This document shows positions 16,551 to 24,421 of a DNA stretch of 64,000 nt, piece by piece (within the stretch, counting starts at the first letter, position 1; every line of letters begins with the position of its first letter). Where the stretch lies: positions 3,348,001 through 3,412,000 of the forward strand of contig BFBT01000001.1 of assembly GCA_003112755.1 (NCBI GenBank), given 5' to 3'. The position numbers and the translations under genes were made by a program. Under the pieces are notes generated by a model. That model made no database searches and was not told the DNA's origin. It was given only the letters and a program-made list of their open reading frames with translations. Origin of the DNA: Lawsonibacter asaccharolyticus (GTDB lineage: Bacteria > Bacillota > Clostridia > Oscillospirales > Oscillospiraceae).

Positions 16551-17762
16551 TTAATTTTCCTCCAGAGATGCCAGATATTCTTTTACTCTGCCATAATAGA
16601 TGCGCAGGAACTTGTTGGCGCCGGCTGTCATGTAAACCAGATAGGGTTTGCCCTCGGCTCGTTTCTTGTCCATGAAACGGTATACCGGGTCATCCTGGGG
16701 CTGTGTTTTCAGTAGGCAGTCCATAACCAGGAATAAGGCGCGGCGCAGCTCCGGCGGCCCGCTTTTGGAAACCCTTGTGCTCTTAGCCTCGTGAGTGCCG
16801 GACTGGTCAGCGCCAGGGTCAACGCCCGCAAAAGCGGTAATGGCGTTTCGGTGGGTAAACCGGGCCACATCCCCAAGCTCCGCCATAAGCTGAGGGCCGA
16901 GAGAATCGCCTACACCGTGCATGGCCATGACCACAGGGTATTCCGGGAGCTGGGCTGCCAGGGCCTGCATTTCAGCCTTGAGCCGTTCCAGAGAGGCAGA
17001 GACGGCGTTCAGCGCATCAATGGCCTGCCGGACCATGGTTTTGGTCAGAGCGTCCTTGGGGAGCATGGCAATCAGGTCCTGTGCTCCGGTGTGGACCTCA
17101 ACGGCTTTGCTCTGGCTGAAGTTGTAGCCATGCCGTTTACACCACTTACGGTAACGCTCGGCAAAGGCAGTGAGGCTCATGTTTCGCACACAGTCCACAT
17201 GCCAAAAGGCCGTGGCAAAGTCCACCCACTTCTGGCTGCCGTCCTCACGGACAGGGCTGTCAAATAGGGCGTTGACGCCGGGATAGGTCTGGTCAAGAAG
17301 GGCGATGAGGTTGTTTTTCATCATCGTCTTAGTCTTAGCGTATAGACTCTGCTGCCGGTTCAGCGTTTTCAGTTGCATTCGAATCGTATCCATGGGTGTA
17401 TGTTGGCGCAATTCTGCCCAGTTGTCAAGCCCATAGCGGGCAATCTTCCGGGCATCTGCCTTGTCTGTTTTCACTTTTCGCAGGGTGTTGTTCCCGTAGT
17501 CTTTGATAAGCTTCGGATTGACTGCGCTGACAAAGACGCCCTCCTCATGAAGAAAACGGGCTACCGGCTCATAGTACCGTCCGGTATGCTCCATGACTAC
17601 TCGTGTCTCACCGTCCAGGCTTTTCAAGTAGTCTGCCAGCTCCTTGAGTTCACTGCCGGTGTGACCAATAGAAAATGGTTTTGCTACCACTTCTCCAAAA
17701 GGGCGGAGAACGGATACCATGCTCTTTCCTTTGGAAACATCGATCCCTGCCACATTGTTCAT
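16551..17762 (-). CDS. IS110-family transposase (DEDD recombinase)
   Basis: A 403-residue transposase. The N-terminal RuvC-like domain shows GIDVSKGK (first Asp, residue 8), VVMEHTGRYYEP (Glu near 60) and KTDKADARKIARYG (Asp pair near 103). The C-terminal Tnp20 domain shows HGVGDSLGPQLMAELGD, AFAGVDPGADQSG with the expected catalytic serine, and VSKSGPPELRRAL. The gene is full length and appears intact. Recombinases of this family are guided by a structured RNA from the element's own flank. GAGGAG precedes the ATG. Confidence 0.93.
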   Translation of the reverse strand: MNNVAGIDVSKGKSMVSVLRPFGEVVAKPFSIGHTGSELKELADYLKSLDGETRVVMEHTGRYYEPVARFLHEEGVFVSAVNPKLIKDYGNNTLRKVKTDKADARKIARYGLDNWAELRQHTPMDTIRMQLKTLNRQQSLYAKTKTMMKNNLIALLDQTYPGVNALFDSPVREDGSQKWVDFATAFWHVDCVRNMSLTAFAERYRKWCKRHGYNFSQSKAVEVHTGAQDLIAMLPKDALTKTMVRQAIDALNAVSASLERLKAEMQALAAQLPEYPVVMAMHGVGDSLGPQLMAELGDVARFTHRNAITAFAGVDPGADQSGTHEAKSTRVSKSGPPELRRALFLVMDCLLKTQPQDDPVYRFMDKKRAEGKPYLVYMTAGANKFLRIYYGRVKEYLASLEEN

Positions 17763-17884
17763 ATTGATCGCTCCTCATCATGGATTTGTTTTGGCGACCA
17801 GCCATTCCACCATTGCCGATCCAATCTATTTGATGACACGGGCGCACCAAGGAGGTGGCTCAACCTGCATAAATCGAACGCTGC

Positions 17885-17964
17885 GAATGAGAGGCCGGCT
17901 GACGGACTTCGTCACGGACGCGCTGGTCCTTGGAGGTATACATCAGGCCAAGACTCTCTCATTC
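17885..17964 (-). ncRNA. candidate bridge RNA region of the IS110 element
   Basis: In the non-coding flank upstream of the transposase, GAATGAGAG (17885-17893) and CTCTCATTC (17956-17964) form a 9-base closing stem around about 60 bases that contain a smaller GACG/CGTC hairpin. Location and structure are as expected of the guide RNA of IS110-group elements. The true RNA may be longer; loop sequences matching donor and target could not be tested here. Confidence 0.4.
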
Positions 17965-18050
17965 TAACAGCTTAGGCAACGATGCGGAAAAAGACACGGC
18001 TGGCTGCCGTGCCTTCAACCGTAAATACATTGTAATAGGAGGTAATACGA

Positions 18051-19433
18051 ATGGGTATTACAAATTCTAATAAAGTGATCAATGCGGATAGGATCGACTG
18101 TGACGGCTCCCTGAAAGTCACGCTGGCCCTCACTGCCGCTCCTGATATTATTTCCACCCCCACTGACATCGCGCTGGTACTGGACCGCTCCGGCAGTATG
18201 ACCGGGACCCCGCTGACCAACATGAAGACCGGCGCGAAGACCTTCATCGACATCATCTCCCAGTCCACCGGCGGCCAGTCCTCCGGTGAGATCGGCTCCG
18301 GCAGCCACATCGGCATCGTCAGCTTTGCCGACACGGCCCAGCAGAACACCCAGCTGATCACCTCGGTATCCACCTTGAAGAACGCTGTAGACTCCCTTTC
18401 AGCTGGCGGGAGCACCAACCATGCCGATGCCTTCTCCAAGGCCATCGCCCTCTTTGACCCCAGCTCCAGCAATGACAAGGTCATCGTCATGTTCACCGAC
18501 GGAAAGACCACCGCCGGTGCGCCCCCGGCCCCCGTCGCAGCCGCCGCCCGGGCCCAGGGCATCGTCATCTACTGCATCGGCCTGCTGGGCTCTGACGGGG
18601 TGGATGTCAATGCTCTCAACGACTGGGCCACCGACCCCGACGCCAGCCACGTAGCGGTCACCCCCGACGCCGCCGAGCTGGAGGAGCTCTTCGCGGAGCT
18701 GGCGGCCAATATCTCCAAGACTGGTGCCACCAACATCGTCATCAACGAGACCGTGACCGCTGATTTCGTCATCACCAGCATCCTGACGCCCTCCGCCGGC
18801 AGCGCCACCATGCTCAATGCCACCTCCCTGCGCTGGACCATCCCCCAGCTGGGCGTCTCCTCCCCGGAGAGTGCTGCGCTGGAGTTCTTCATCCGCCACG
18901 TGGGCCAGAATCCCGGCACCAAGCTGGTCAATGAGTCTATCACCTACTCCGATACCGAGGGGAACGTGGTGGACTTTCCTGAGCCCACCGTGTCTGTGGA
19001 GTGCGACGTGGTGGTCAATCCTGAGGAGTGCCCCGTGCCGGCGGACCTGACCATCGAAGGCTGCTCGGACTCCGTGGTGGTGGACATGGGCAATGTCTAT
19101 CTGGAGTCCCTGGGCCGCATCATCCAGATGGATGTGACCATCAAGAATGTATGCCCTGGCAAGCGGGTGGCCTTGGCTGCCATTCTCACTGAGGTGGATG
19201 AAAATGGAATGGAGTATCAGCGCGGGAGCAAGGCCATGACCATCCCGGCCCATAACTTCCCCACCTGCCGCGATGTGCTGGTCAAATGCATCAAGTTCGT
19301 GCTTCCGGAAGATCTTGATATCTCTGGCGGCTCCACCCAGGTCATGTGCAACCCCCGCAGCTTCAAGGCCCGGTTCATCGCCCACAACATCGACAGCGAC
19401 TTCCGCTGCTGTGAGTCTGTCCTGACCCTGTAA
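18051..19433 (+). CDS. cytosolic vWA-domain protein with Cys-rich C-terminal domain
   Basis: A 460-residue protein with no signal peptide. The von Willebrand A domain (about residues 35-225) has a full MIDAS set: DRSGSM near residue 46, and FTDGKT near 148. A middle DUF11-like beta domain (about 230-320) is followed by a C-terminal domain with several cysteines, ending RCCESVLTL. The MIDAS suggests metal-dependent protein binding. An AGGAGG site precedes the ATG. The IS110 element lies directly upstream and may have replaced or altered its promoter. A role in spore surface assembly is possible for such signal-less Cys-rich proteins, but unproven. Confidence 0.75.
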   Translation: MGITNSNKVINADRIDCDGSLKVTLALTAAPDIISTPTDIALVLDRSGSMTGTPLTNMKTGAKTFIDIISQSTGGQSSGEIGSGSHIGIVSFADTAQQNTQLITSVSTLKNAVDSLSAGGSTNHADAFSKAIALFDPSSSNDKVIVMFTDGKTTAGAPPAPVAAAARAQGIVIYCIGLLGSDGVDVNALNDWATDPDASHVAVTPDAAELEELFAELAANISKTGATNIVINETVTADFVITSILTPSAGSATMLNATSLRWTIPQLGVSSPESAALEFFIRHVGQNPGTKLVNESITYSDTEGNVVDFPEPTVSVECDVVVNPEECPVPADLTIEGCSDSVVVDMGNVYLESLGRIIQMDVTIKNVCPGKRVALAAILTEVDENGMEYQRGSKAMTIPAHNFPTCRDVLVKCIKFVLPEDLDISGGSTQVMCNPRSFKARFIAHNIDSDFRCCESVLTL

Positions 19434-19643
19434 ACTGCCCCTTTCCCCACAAACCACCGCCTTCCGCGGTGGTACATACCTCCCCGGGCCGTTTCTTCTC
19501 CTTCTGGCGGGGCGGCTTGCCGCTTTCCTGGTTTTCGGACAAGCGCCCCAAGAAATATGGTCCTTCTGGCCTGTTCCGGCTTTGGGGAGCATGATACTTG
19601 TATGGTCCCGGCGGCCCCGCCCGCTCCGTCCTGTAAGCGCAGC
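19434..19643. other. intergenic region without supported genes
   Basis: It contains a short hairpin (CCACCGC / GCGGTGG at 19454-19472) after the vWA gene and GC-rich DNA. Minus-strand frames here are arginine/proline-rich and have no ribosome site, so I do not call a gene. Confidence 0.4.
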
Positions 19644-19678
19644 AGTGCGGTCAGCGCCTTCCCGGCGCTGGCCGCACT
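19644..19678 (-). terminator. terminator of the aroE-end operon
   Basis: AGTGCGG-T-CAGCGCC pairs with GGCGCTG-G-CCGCACT across a 5-base loop, 22 bases past the aroE-like stop codon on the minus strand. Confidence 0.6.
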
Positions 19679-19699
19679 GATTTGGTCCCTGCCAGTCCC

Positions 19700-20563
19700 C
19701 TATTGAAAATACTTCTCCCGGATCTGCTGGATGGGCATCTCCCGCCCGGTCCACAGGCGGAAGGACGCCGCCCCCTGGTGGAGCAGCATATACATCCCGT
19801 TGAAGGTCTTCAGTCCCGCCTCTCGGGCCATCCTCAGCAGCTGTGTCTCCCGGGGCTGGTAGATCACGTCCGACACGGTCAGCCCGGCGTGGAGCCAGGA
19901 GGCGTCGGGGATCAGGCAGCCCGGCATCCGCTCCATACCCACCGGCGTGGTGTTCACCAGAAGGTCCGCCTGCCCCAGGCAGGTCCGCAGCGCCTCCCGG
20001 TCGTCCAGATCGTGGAGGACCACCCGGCACTGGGAGGCCCGCTCCAGCTCGGCCGCCACCCGCTCCGCCCGGGGCCAGAAGGCGTCCCTGGGGTTGAACA
20101 CATCAATGGCCGCCATTCCGTCCAGAGCGGCCTGGACCAGGACGGCGGTGCCGGCACCGCCGGCACCCAGCTGGACCATCCGCTTCCCCTCCGGCTGAAA
20201 GCCCGCCTCCCGGGCGCTCCTCATATAGCCCTCCCCATCGGTGGTGTGGCCCACCAGGCTTCCGCCCTCGTTGACCACGGTGTTGACCGCCCCGCAGATG
20301 CGGGCGGCCGGAGAGAGACGCTCGCACAGGGCCGCCGCCGCAGTCTTGTGGGGCATGGTCACGTTGAAGCCACGCACCCCCAGAGCCTTCAGCCCCTCCA
20401 CCGCCTCGGCCAGGCGGTCCGGCGCCACGTCAAAGGCCAGGTAGGTATAGTCCAGATCCAGCAGAGCGCAGGCCTCGTTGTGCATCGCGGGGGAGATGCT
20501 GTGGGCCACCGGGCTGCCCAGCAGGCACAGCAGTCCCGTGCGGCCGGTGACTTGACGGCTCAT
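19700..20563 (-). CDS. quinate/shikimate dehydrogenase, YdiB-like AroE
   Basis: A 287-residue dehydrogenase. The substrate site is complete: SISP (Ser22, Ser24), NVTMPHK with Lys73, AVNTV with Asn94, and Asp109 in HTTDGEGY. The dinucleotide loop is GAGGAGTA, followed by FNPRD rather than the NRT signature of NADP-specific AroE; E. coli YdiB has NRRD here. The C-terminal half (WLHAGLTVSDVIYQP, MLLHQGAASFRLWTG) also follows YdiB. It could therefore oxidise quinate or shikimate with NAD as well as serve biosynthesis. It lies 15 bases after aroD on the same strand, the gene pair order known from ydiB-aroD of E. coli. Confidence 0.82.
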   Translation of the reverse strand: MSRQVTGRTGLLCLLGSPVAHSISPAMHNEACALLDLDYTYLAFDVAPDRLAEAVEGLKALGVRGFNVTMPHKTAAAALCERLSPAARICGAVNTVVNEGGSLVGHTTDGEGYMRSAREAGFQPEGKRMVQLGAGGAGTAVLVQAALDGMAAIDVFNPRDAFWPRAERVAAELERASQCRVVLHDLDDREALRTCLGQADLLVNTTPVGMERMPGCLIPDASWLHAGLTVSDVIYQPRETQLLRMAREAGLKTFNGMYMLLHQGAASFRLWTGREMPIQQIREKYFQ

Positions 20564-20578
20564 TTATCCCCCTCCCCC

Positions 20579-21349
20579 TCAGCTCCGGGGGGCCAGGGCC
20601 CGGTGGAGGATATCCATGGCGGCGTTCAGCTCCTCCACGGGGATCTGCCCGGGGGCGGAGACCTGGCCCACCGCGCCGAAGGTCATGGCCGAGCCGAAGT
20701 ACTCCCCGCACAGGCGGCTGACCACCCCGGCCCCCATGGACATGGTGATGATGGGCCGGTCGGCGTACTTCCCGCTCATCTCCTGGGTGGCGTCCAGAAG
20801 GGCAATGACATCTCCCGGGCTCCGGGGCATCACCGCGATCTTCGGAATGTCTGCCCCCAGCTCCTGCATCTTCCGCAGGCGGAAGAGCAGGTCAGCCTTG
20901 TCCGGCGTGCCGCCGAAGTCGTGGTTGGAGCCCACCACCGCTTTCCCCGCGGCGTGGATGGCCTGAATGTTCCGGCGGACCACCTCGTCCCCGGAGAAGA
21001 CCTCCACATCCACGGCGTCCGCGTCTCCCGACTGGGCCACCGCGGTGTTCAGCGCCGTATAGGCCTCCATGTCGATCTCCTTCTCGCCCCCCTCCTTCCT
21101 GGTGCGGAAGGTGAACAGGATGGGGGTCTCCCCCAGGATCTCCCGCAGCCCCTTCAGTGTGCTCAGCACCTTAGGCAGCTGGAAGACATCCTCATAGAAG
21201 TCCACCCGCCACTCCACCACGTCCAGGGCGTGGGCACGGAACTCCCGGGCCTTCTCCAGGATGCCCTGGGCCGTAGCGGCCACGATGGGGACGATCACCT
21301 TGGGCTTTCCGCAGCCCACCTCAACATTGCGCAGCATCACTGTTTTCAT
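20579..21349 (-). CDS. aroD: type I 3-dehydroquinate dehydratase
   Basis: A 256-residue class I enzyme that dehydrates 3-dehydroquinate to 3-dehydroshikimate through a Schiff base. Lys170 (PKIAVMP) and His143 (SNHDF) are at the standard positions; EWRVDFYED near residue 46 and MSMGAGVVSRL, FGSAMTFG near the end bind substrate. The ATG at 21349 is chosen because AAAGGAG lies 9 bases upstream; an upstream TTG in frame lacks a site. It is downstream of the FAD oxidoreductase and SLC13 genes on the same strand, suggesting one operon. Confidence 0.93.
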   Translation of the reverse strand: MKTVMLRNVEVGCGKPKVIVPIVAATAQGILEKAREFRAHALDVVEWRVDFYEDVFQLPKVLSTLKGLREILGETPILFTFRTRKEGGEKEIDMEAYTALNTAVAQSGDADAVDVEVFSGDEVVRRNIQAIHAAGKAVVGSNHDFGGTPDKADLLFRLRKMQELGADIPKIAVMPRSPGDVIALLDATQEMSGKYADRPIITMSMGAGVVSRLCGEYFGSAMTFGAVGQVSAPGQIPVEELNAAMDILHRALAPRS

Positions 21350-21428
21350 CAAAACTTTCTCCTTTGCCAAATATCAAAATACGGGGGGCCGCCGCAGGTA
21401 TCCCTGCGGCAGCCCCAGATCCAATTTT

Positions 21429-22685
21429 TCAAAAGCCCAGCTGCTTTGAGATGCTCCTGCCGTCCAGGGCATTGGGCGCTGTCCCCAGGTGCACGCTCTC
21501 AGCCGCAGCCAGACCTGCCGCCTCTCCCAGGCGCATACAGGTTATCATGACACGGATGCAGGCGTGGGCCGCATAATCAGTGGAAATACACCGCCCCGCC
21601 AGCAGGAGGTTGGAGATCTCGTTGGTGACCAGACAGTGGTAAGGGATATAGAACACGCCCGTCTTGGGCTTGACGATGGTGCTGGAGACACCGTCGGTGT
21701 CATGGATATCCACAGGGTAGGAGCTTCTGACTACAGGGTCTGCAAAGAGCTTCCCCTCTACCACGTCCTCACCCGTGAGGACATATTTCCCCTGGATCCT
21801 TCGGGAGTCCCGCAGGCCGGTGAAATCTCCTGTAGAGATGAGGTAGGCCTTCTCAAATCCCGGCACGTTTTCAATAAAGAAGCGGCTGATCCTCCTTACC
21901 TGACGCCGGGCCTCCATCTCCGCCCGGCTCCACTGAGCCGCATCCAGAGGATCGATCCGAATTCGGCTCATATTGGAGTAGATCGTTCCGGATGGGAGGG
22001 GGCGTGCCAACAGGTTATTGACATAAAGGCACCCTTCTTCGATCCCCTTCTGTGCCAGACGCTCCCGCTCCGGCTGGCTGACCTGCTCATACCGCGCTAT
22101 GTCCACACCGGCCATTTTGTACATCAAGGTCCCGGGCTGAAGGACTCCTTTTTCGTCCCCTATCTCCCAGCGGCAGCCGGCACTGACCGCCACGCTCCCA
22201 TGGAAGGAGGCGTCAATGACCACTTTGCCGCTCACAGTTTGGACCCCCTGCTCGTTGTGGATGGTCAGTGCGGTGATGACGCCGTCCTCTACCTGCGCGC
22301 CGATGACCCGGGTATGAAGGAGCAGCTCCACGCCCGCCTGGTCCACCAGATCGAAGATCAGATCTTTGAGTATCTCGGACTCATAGGGGATGACTGGGAT
22401 ATCCAGGTCTCTGCGTCCGCATAGATAGATCGTCTCGATGCCGGGGGTCCCGCCCGCAGCGGCGAGGCCGTCCATCACGTCCTTGATGATGCCCTGCTGA
22501 GGCCTGTCCGGCTCACCATCGGCAAAACCCATGAACATGCTCACCTGCGCTCCGGTGGCGGTCCCGCCCAAATACGCCTTTTCCTCGATGAGCAGCGTCT
22601 TTGCGCCCCCTCTGGCGGCCGTCACAGCGGCTGCAAAACCGGCGGTACCGCCGCCGACCACAATAACATCAAACTGTCGTTCCAT
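21429..22685 (-). CDS. FAD-dependent oxidoreductase (FAD_oxidored family, copy 1)
   Basis: A 418-residue cytosolic flavoprotein. The Rossmann FAD motif VIVVGGGTAGFAAAV is at the N terminus, followed by LLIEEKAYLGGTATGAQ and a VVIDASFHGSVA strand (second FAD contact); the C terminus has LLLAGRCISTDYAAHACIRV, typical for this family. No signal peptide, heme or FMN-binding domain is seen, so it is not a classical secreted fumarate-reductase-like enzyme. The ATG follows AAAGGAG. It sits between an SLC13 transporter and aroD, so it probably acts on the imported acid. Substrate unknown. Confidence 0.85.
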   Translation of the reverse strand: MERQFDVIVVGGGTAGFAAAVTAARGGAKTLLIEEKAYLGGTATGAQVSMFMGFADGEPDRPQQGIIKDVMDGLAAAGGTPGIETIYLCGRRDLDIPVIPYESEILKDLIFDLVDQAGVELLLHTRVIGAQVEDGVITALTIHNEQGVQTVSGKVVIDASFHGSVAVSAGCRWEIGDEKGVLQPGTLMYKMAGVDIARYEQVSQPERERLAQKGIEEGCLYVNNLLARPLPSGTIYSNMSRIRIDPLDAAQWSRAEMEARRQVRRISRFFIENVPGFEKAYLISTGDFTGLRDSRRIQGKYVLTGEDVVEGKLFADPVVRSSYPVDIHDTDGVSSTIVKPKTGVFYIPYHCLVTNEISNLLLAGRCISTDYAAHACIRVMITCMRLGEAAGLAAAESVHLGTAPNALDGRSISKQLGF

Positions 22686-22707
22686 AAGCAGCTCTCCTTT
22701 CCCTCTG

Positions 22708-24150
22708 TCACATGATGGCCGCGGCGATCGGGTAGCCCACCACCGCAAAGATCACGGCCGCTGTGACGGACCACAAGAGCCCATATTTGAGCATCGTATC
22801 CGTATTCAGCCATCCGGACCCGGCCGCAATGGCGGCGTGGGCCGTGGAGGGCGGAGTCGCGCAGGCCACGCAGGCACAGGCGCCGATCACGCAGGTCAAC
22901 GCGGCAGGATCGACCCCGGAAATAGCTCCGCCGTACACCAGCGGCAGCGAGATGCTGTACATCAGAGTGACGGTGACCGTGTTGGAGGCAAAGTTGGTGA
23001 TCATGACCGTGGCCAGGGCGATAAACAGCACGAAGATAATGGGGGACATACTGCCGATGATGGGGGAGAGCGCTCCGCTGACCACAGCGGTGATGCCCGC
23101 TTCTTCATGGGTCAGGGCGCTGCCCAGCACGCTGGTGGCCGCCACCATGAACACAGCACCCCAGGGCACCCCCTTGGCCACGGCCTCATTGAAGTTCATC
23201 AGAGGCTTCCCCTCCACATGGAGGACGCACAGCAGGCACGCTCCGATCATGGCCGGGGTGGGCGTCCCCAGCGAGGAGATGGCGGAGGCCACCTCGGGCA
23301 GGACAGGCGCAATGATCCCGGGCAGCAGCCACATGGCCACCACCAGCACGAAGACGAGCAGCGTATATTTCTCCTGACGGCTCATCGGAGTGGTCTCAGA
23401 CTTCAGCACAGAGCTGTCCAGACTGCTCAGGCGCTCCGTCCCTGGACGACAGACGAATTTGGTCAGCACCATAGACGCCGCGAAAGTGACCAGGCATGCC
23501 GCTACGCCGAAGATGGTATAGGAGACGAAATTCACCGGGACCCCGGCGTCGTTCTCATACAGGGAGAGTGCCATCGTGGTGACCGTGTGGGCGATCGGGG
23601 TGGCAGCAGTGGACAGGGAGGCAAAAAACAGGATGCCCAGCACGACGATCTGAGGGAAACGGTCGCCCTTCTCGTACTTCAATTCCTTGAAGATCTGCTC
23701 TGCAATGGGCAGGCAGACGATAAAGGCCGGGATGGGAGACATAAAGGAACCGATGACCAGGGGAGCCAGAAACAGCAGCCCCAAAAACAGCCAGGGGTTC
23801 TTCTGCGCCCAGGGCCGGGTGACGAACCAGACCGCGCAGCGCTTGAGGAAGCCGGTCTGGCCCAGGGTATAGGTCACCATGGAGCTGAAAAGCACAAAGG
23901 AAGTGATCCAGCCTCCCATAGAGCCCGACAGGCCGCTGGAATACGTGTACAGCGGGGACAGGATCAGTGCGATGATGCACAGGATACTGGGCCAGGTGAC
24001 CGAAACGAACATCCACAGCAGGATCGTGCCGATGAAAATACCGGCCACCTGCATCCCCAGAGGGTTCAGCCCAAAGACGGGGGGCAGAAACTGACATCCA
24101 AACATAAGCAGGACGCCGATGATAGTCGCGATCGTTTTTTTCGTACTCAT
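22708..24150 (-). CDS. SLC13/DASS family organic-anion transporter (copy 1)
   Basis: A 480-residue membrane protein with about 12 helices. Family traits include GMQVAGIFIGTILLWM at the N terminus, a first re-entrant region around SPIPAFIVCLPIAEQ, and the motif SNTVTVTLMYSISLPL near residue 390 (an SNT sodium/carboxylate motif). SLC13 proteins import dicarboxylates, tricarboxylates or sulfate with sodium. Its operon partners (FAD oxidoreductase, AroD, YdiB-like AroE) point to quinate, shikimate or a related hydroxy acid as cargo; this is inference. The divergent LysR gene starts 272 bases away. Confidence 0.88.
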   Translation of the reverse strand: MSTKKTIATIIGVLLMFGCQFLPPVFGLNPLGMQVAGIFIGTILLWMFVSVTWPSILCIIALILSPLYTYSSGLSGSMGGWITSFVLFSSMVTYTLGQTGFLKRCAVWFVTRPWAQKNPWLFLGLLFLAPLVIGSFMSPIPAFIVCLPIAEQIFKELKYEKGDRFPQIVVLGILFFASLSTAATPIAHTVTTMALSLYENDAGVPVNFVSYTIFGVAACLVTFAASMVLTKFVCRPGTERLSSLDSSVLKSETTPMSRQEKYTLLVFVLVVAMWLLPGIIAPVLPEVASAISSLGTPTPAMIGACLLCVLHVEGKPLMNFNEAVAKGVPWGAVFMVAATSVLGSALTHEEAGITAVVSGALSPIIGSMSPIIFVLFIALATVMITNFASNTVTVTLMYSISLPLVYGGAISGVDPAALTCVIGACACVACATPPSTAHAAIAAGSGWLNTDTMLKYGLLWSVTAAVIFAVVGYPIAAAIM

Positions 24151-24361
24151 GATCTTCTCACATTCCTCCTGATCTGATTTTCAAGCCGGCTCGTTCTCTG
24201 TGTCAAATTATAGAGCAAACCATCTCAGGAGCAATTCTTCTTCCCTCTCTATTTATTCTCAAGAGGAATAAATAGAATCTTTTATTCCTTTTTTGTGCAT
24301 TTTCCCCTCTCTTTCTCCTGGTATTTTCCACTCTGCCCCCAAAACATTCGGTCCATTCTCA

Positions 24362-24390
24362 TTGTAACGGGGCAGGCGTCATGCTATAAT
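24362..24390 (+). promoter_or_regulatory. promoter of the first LysR gene; decides its start codon
   Basis: TTGTAA at 24362-24367 and a perfect TATAAT at 24385-24390 are 17 bases apart. The ATG at 24389 overlaps the -10 box and so cannot be a start codon on this transcript. Confidence 0.7.
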
Positions 24391-24421
24391 GAAAAGGATC
24401 ATTCTGAGAGGGGGTGCTCTG

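Larger units (their letters stand above)
16490..18000 (-). mobile_element. IS110-family insertion sequence (approximate limits)
   Basis: A transposase gene (16551-17762) with a short flank downstream and a longer non-coding flank upstream. IS110 elements lack terminal inverted repeats and usually make no target duplication, so I cannot fix the ends; the limits given are estimates bounded by the HTH gene and the vWA gene. The upstream flank is where IS110-group elements encode their bridge RNA. Confidence 0.65.

Noticed and set aside
18399..20030. 543-codon minus-strand frame spanning the vWA gene and the 19434-19690 gap
   Set aside because: Antisense of two real genes; the unique part in the gap is Arg/Pro-rich without a start signal.
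21429..22685. First FAD oxidoreductase as a respiratory urocanate/fumarate-reductase-like enzyme
   Set aside because: No signal peptide, FMN-binding domain or heme motif is present; the sequence fits the FAD_oxidored (PF12831-like) type instead.
22531..24177. Plus-strand open frame of 548 codons opposite the first SLC13 gene
   Set aside because: His/Asp/Gln-rich antisense of a membrane protein; no start signal.
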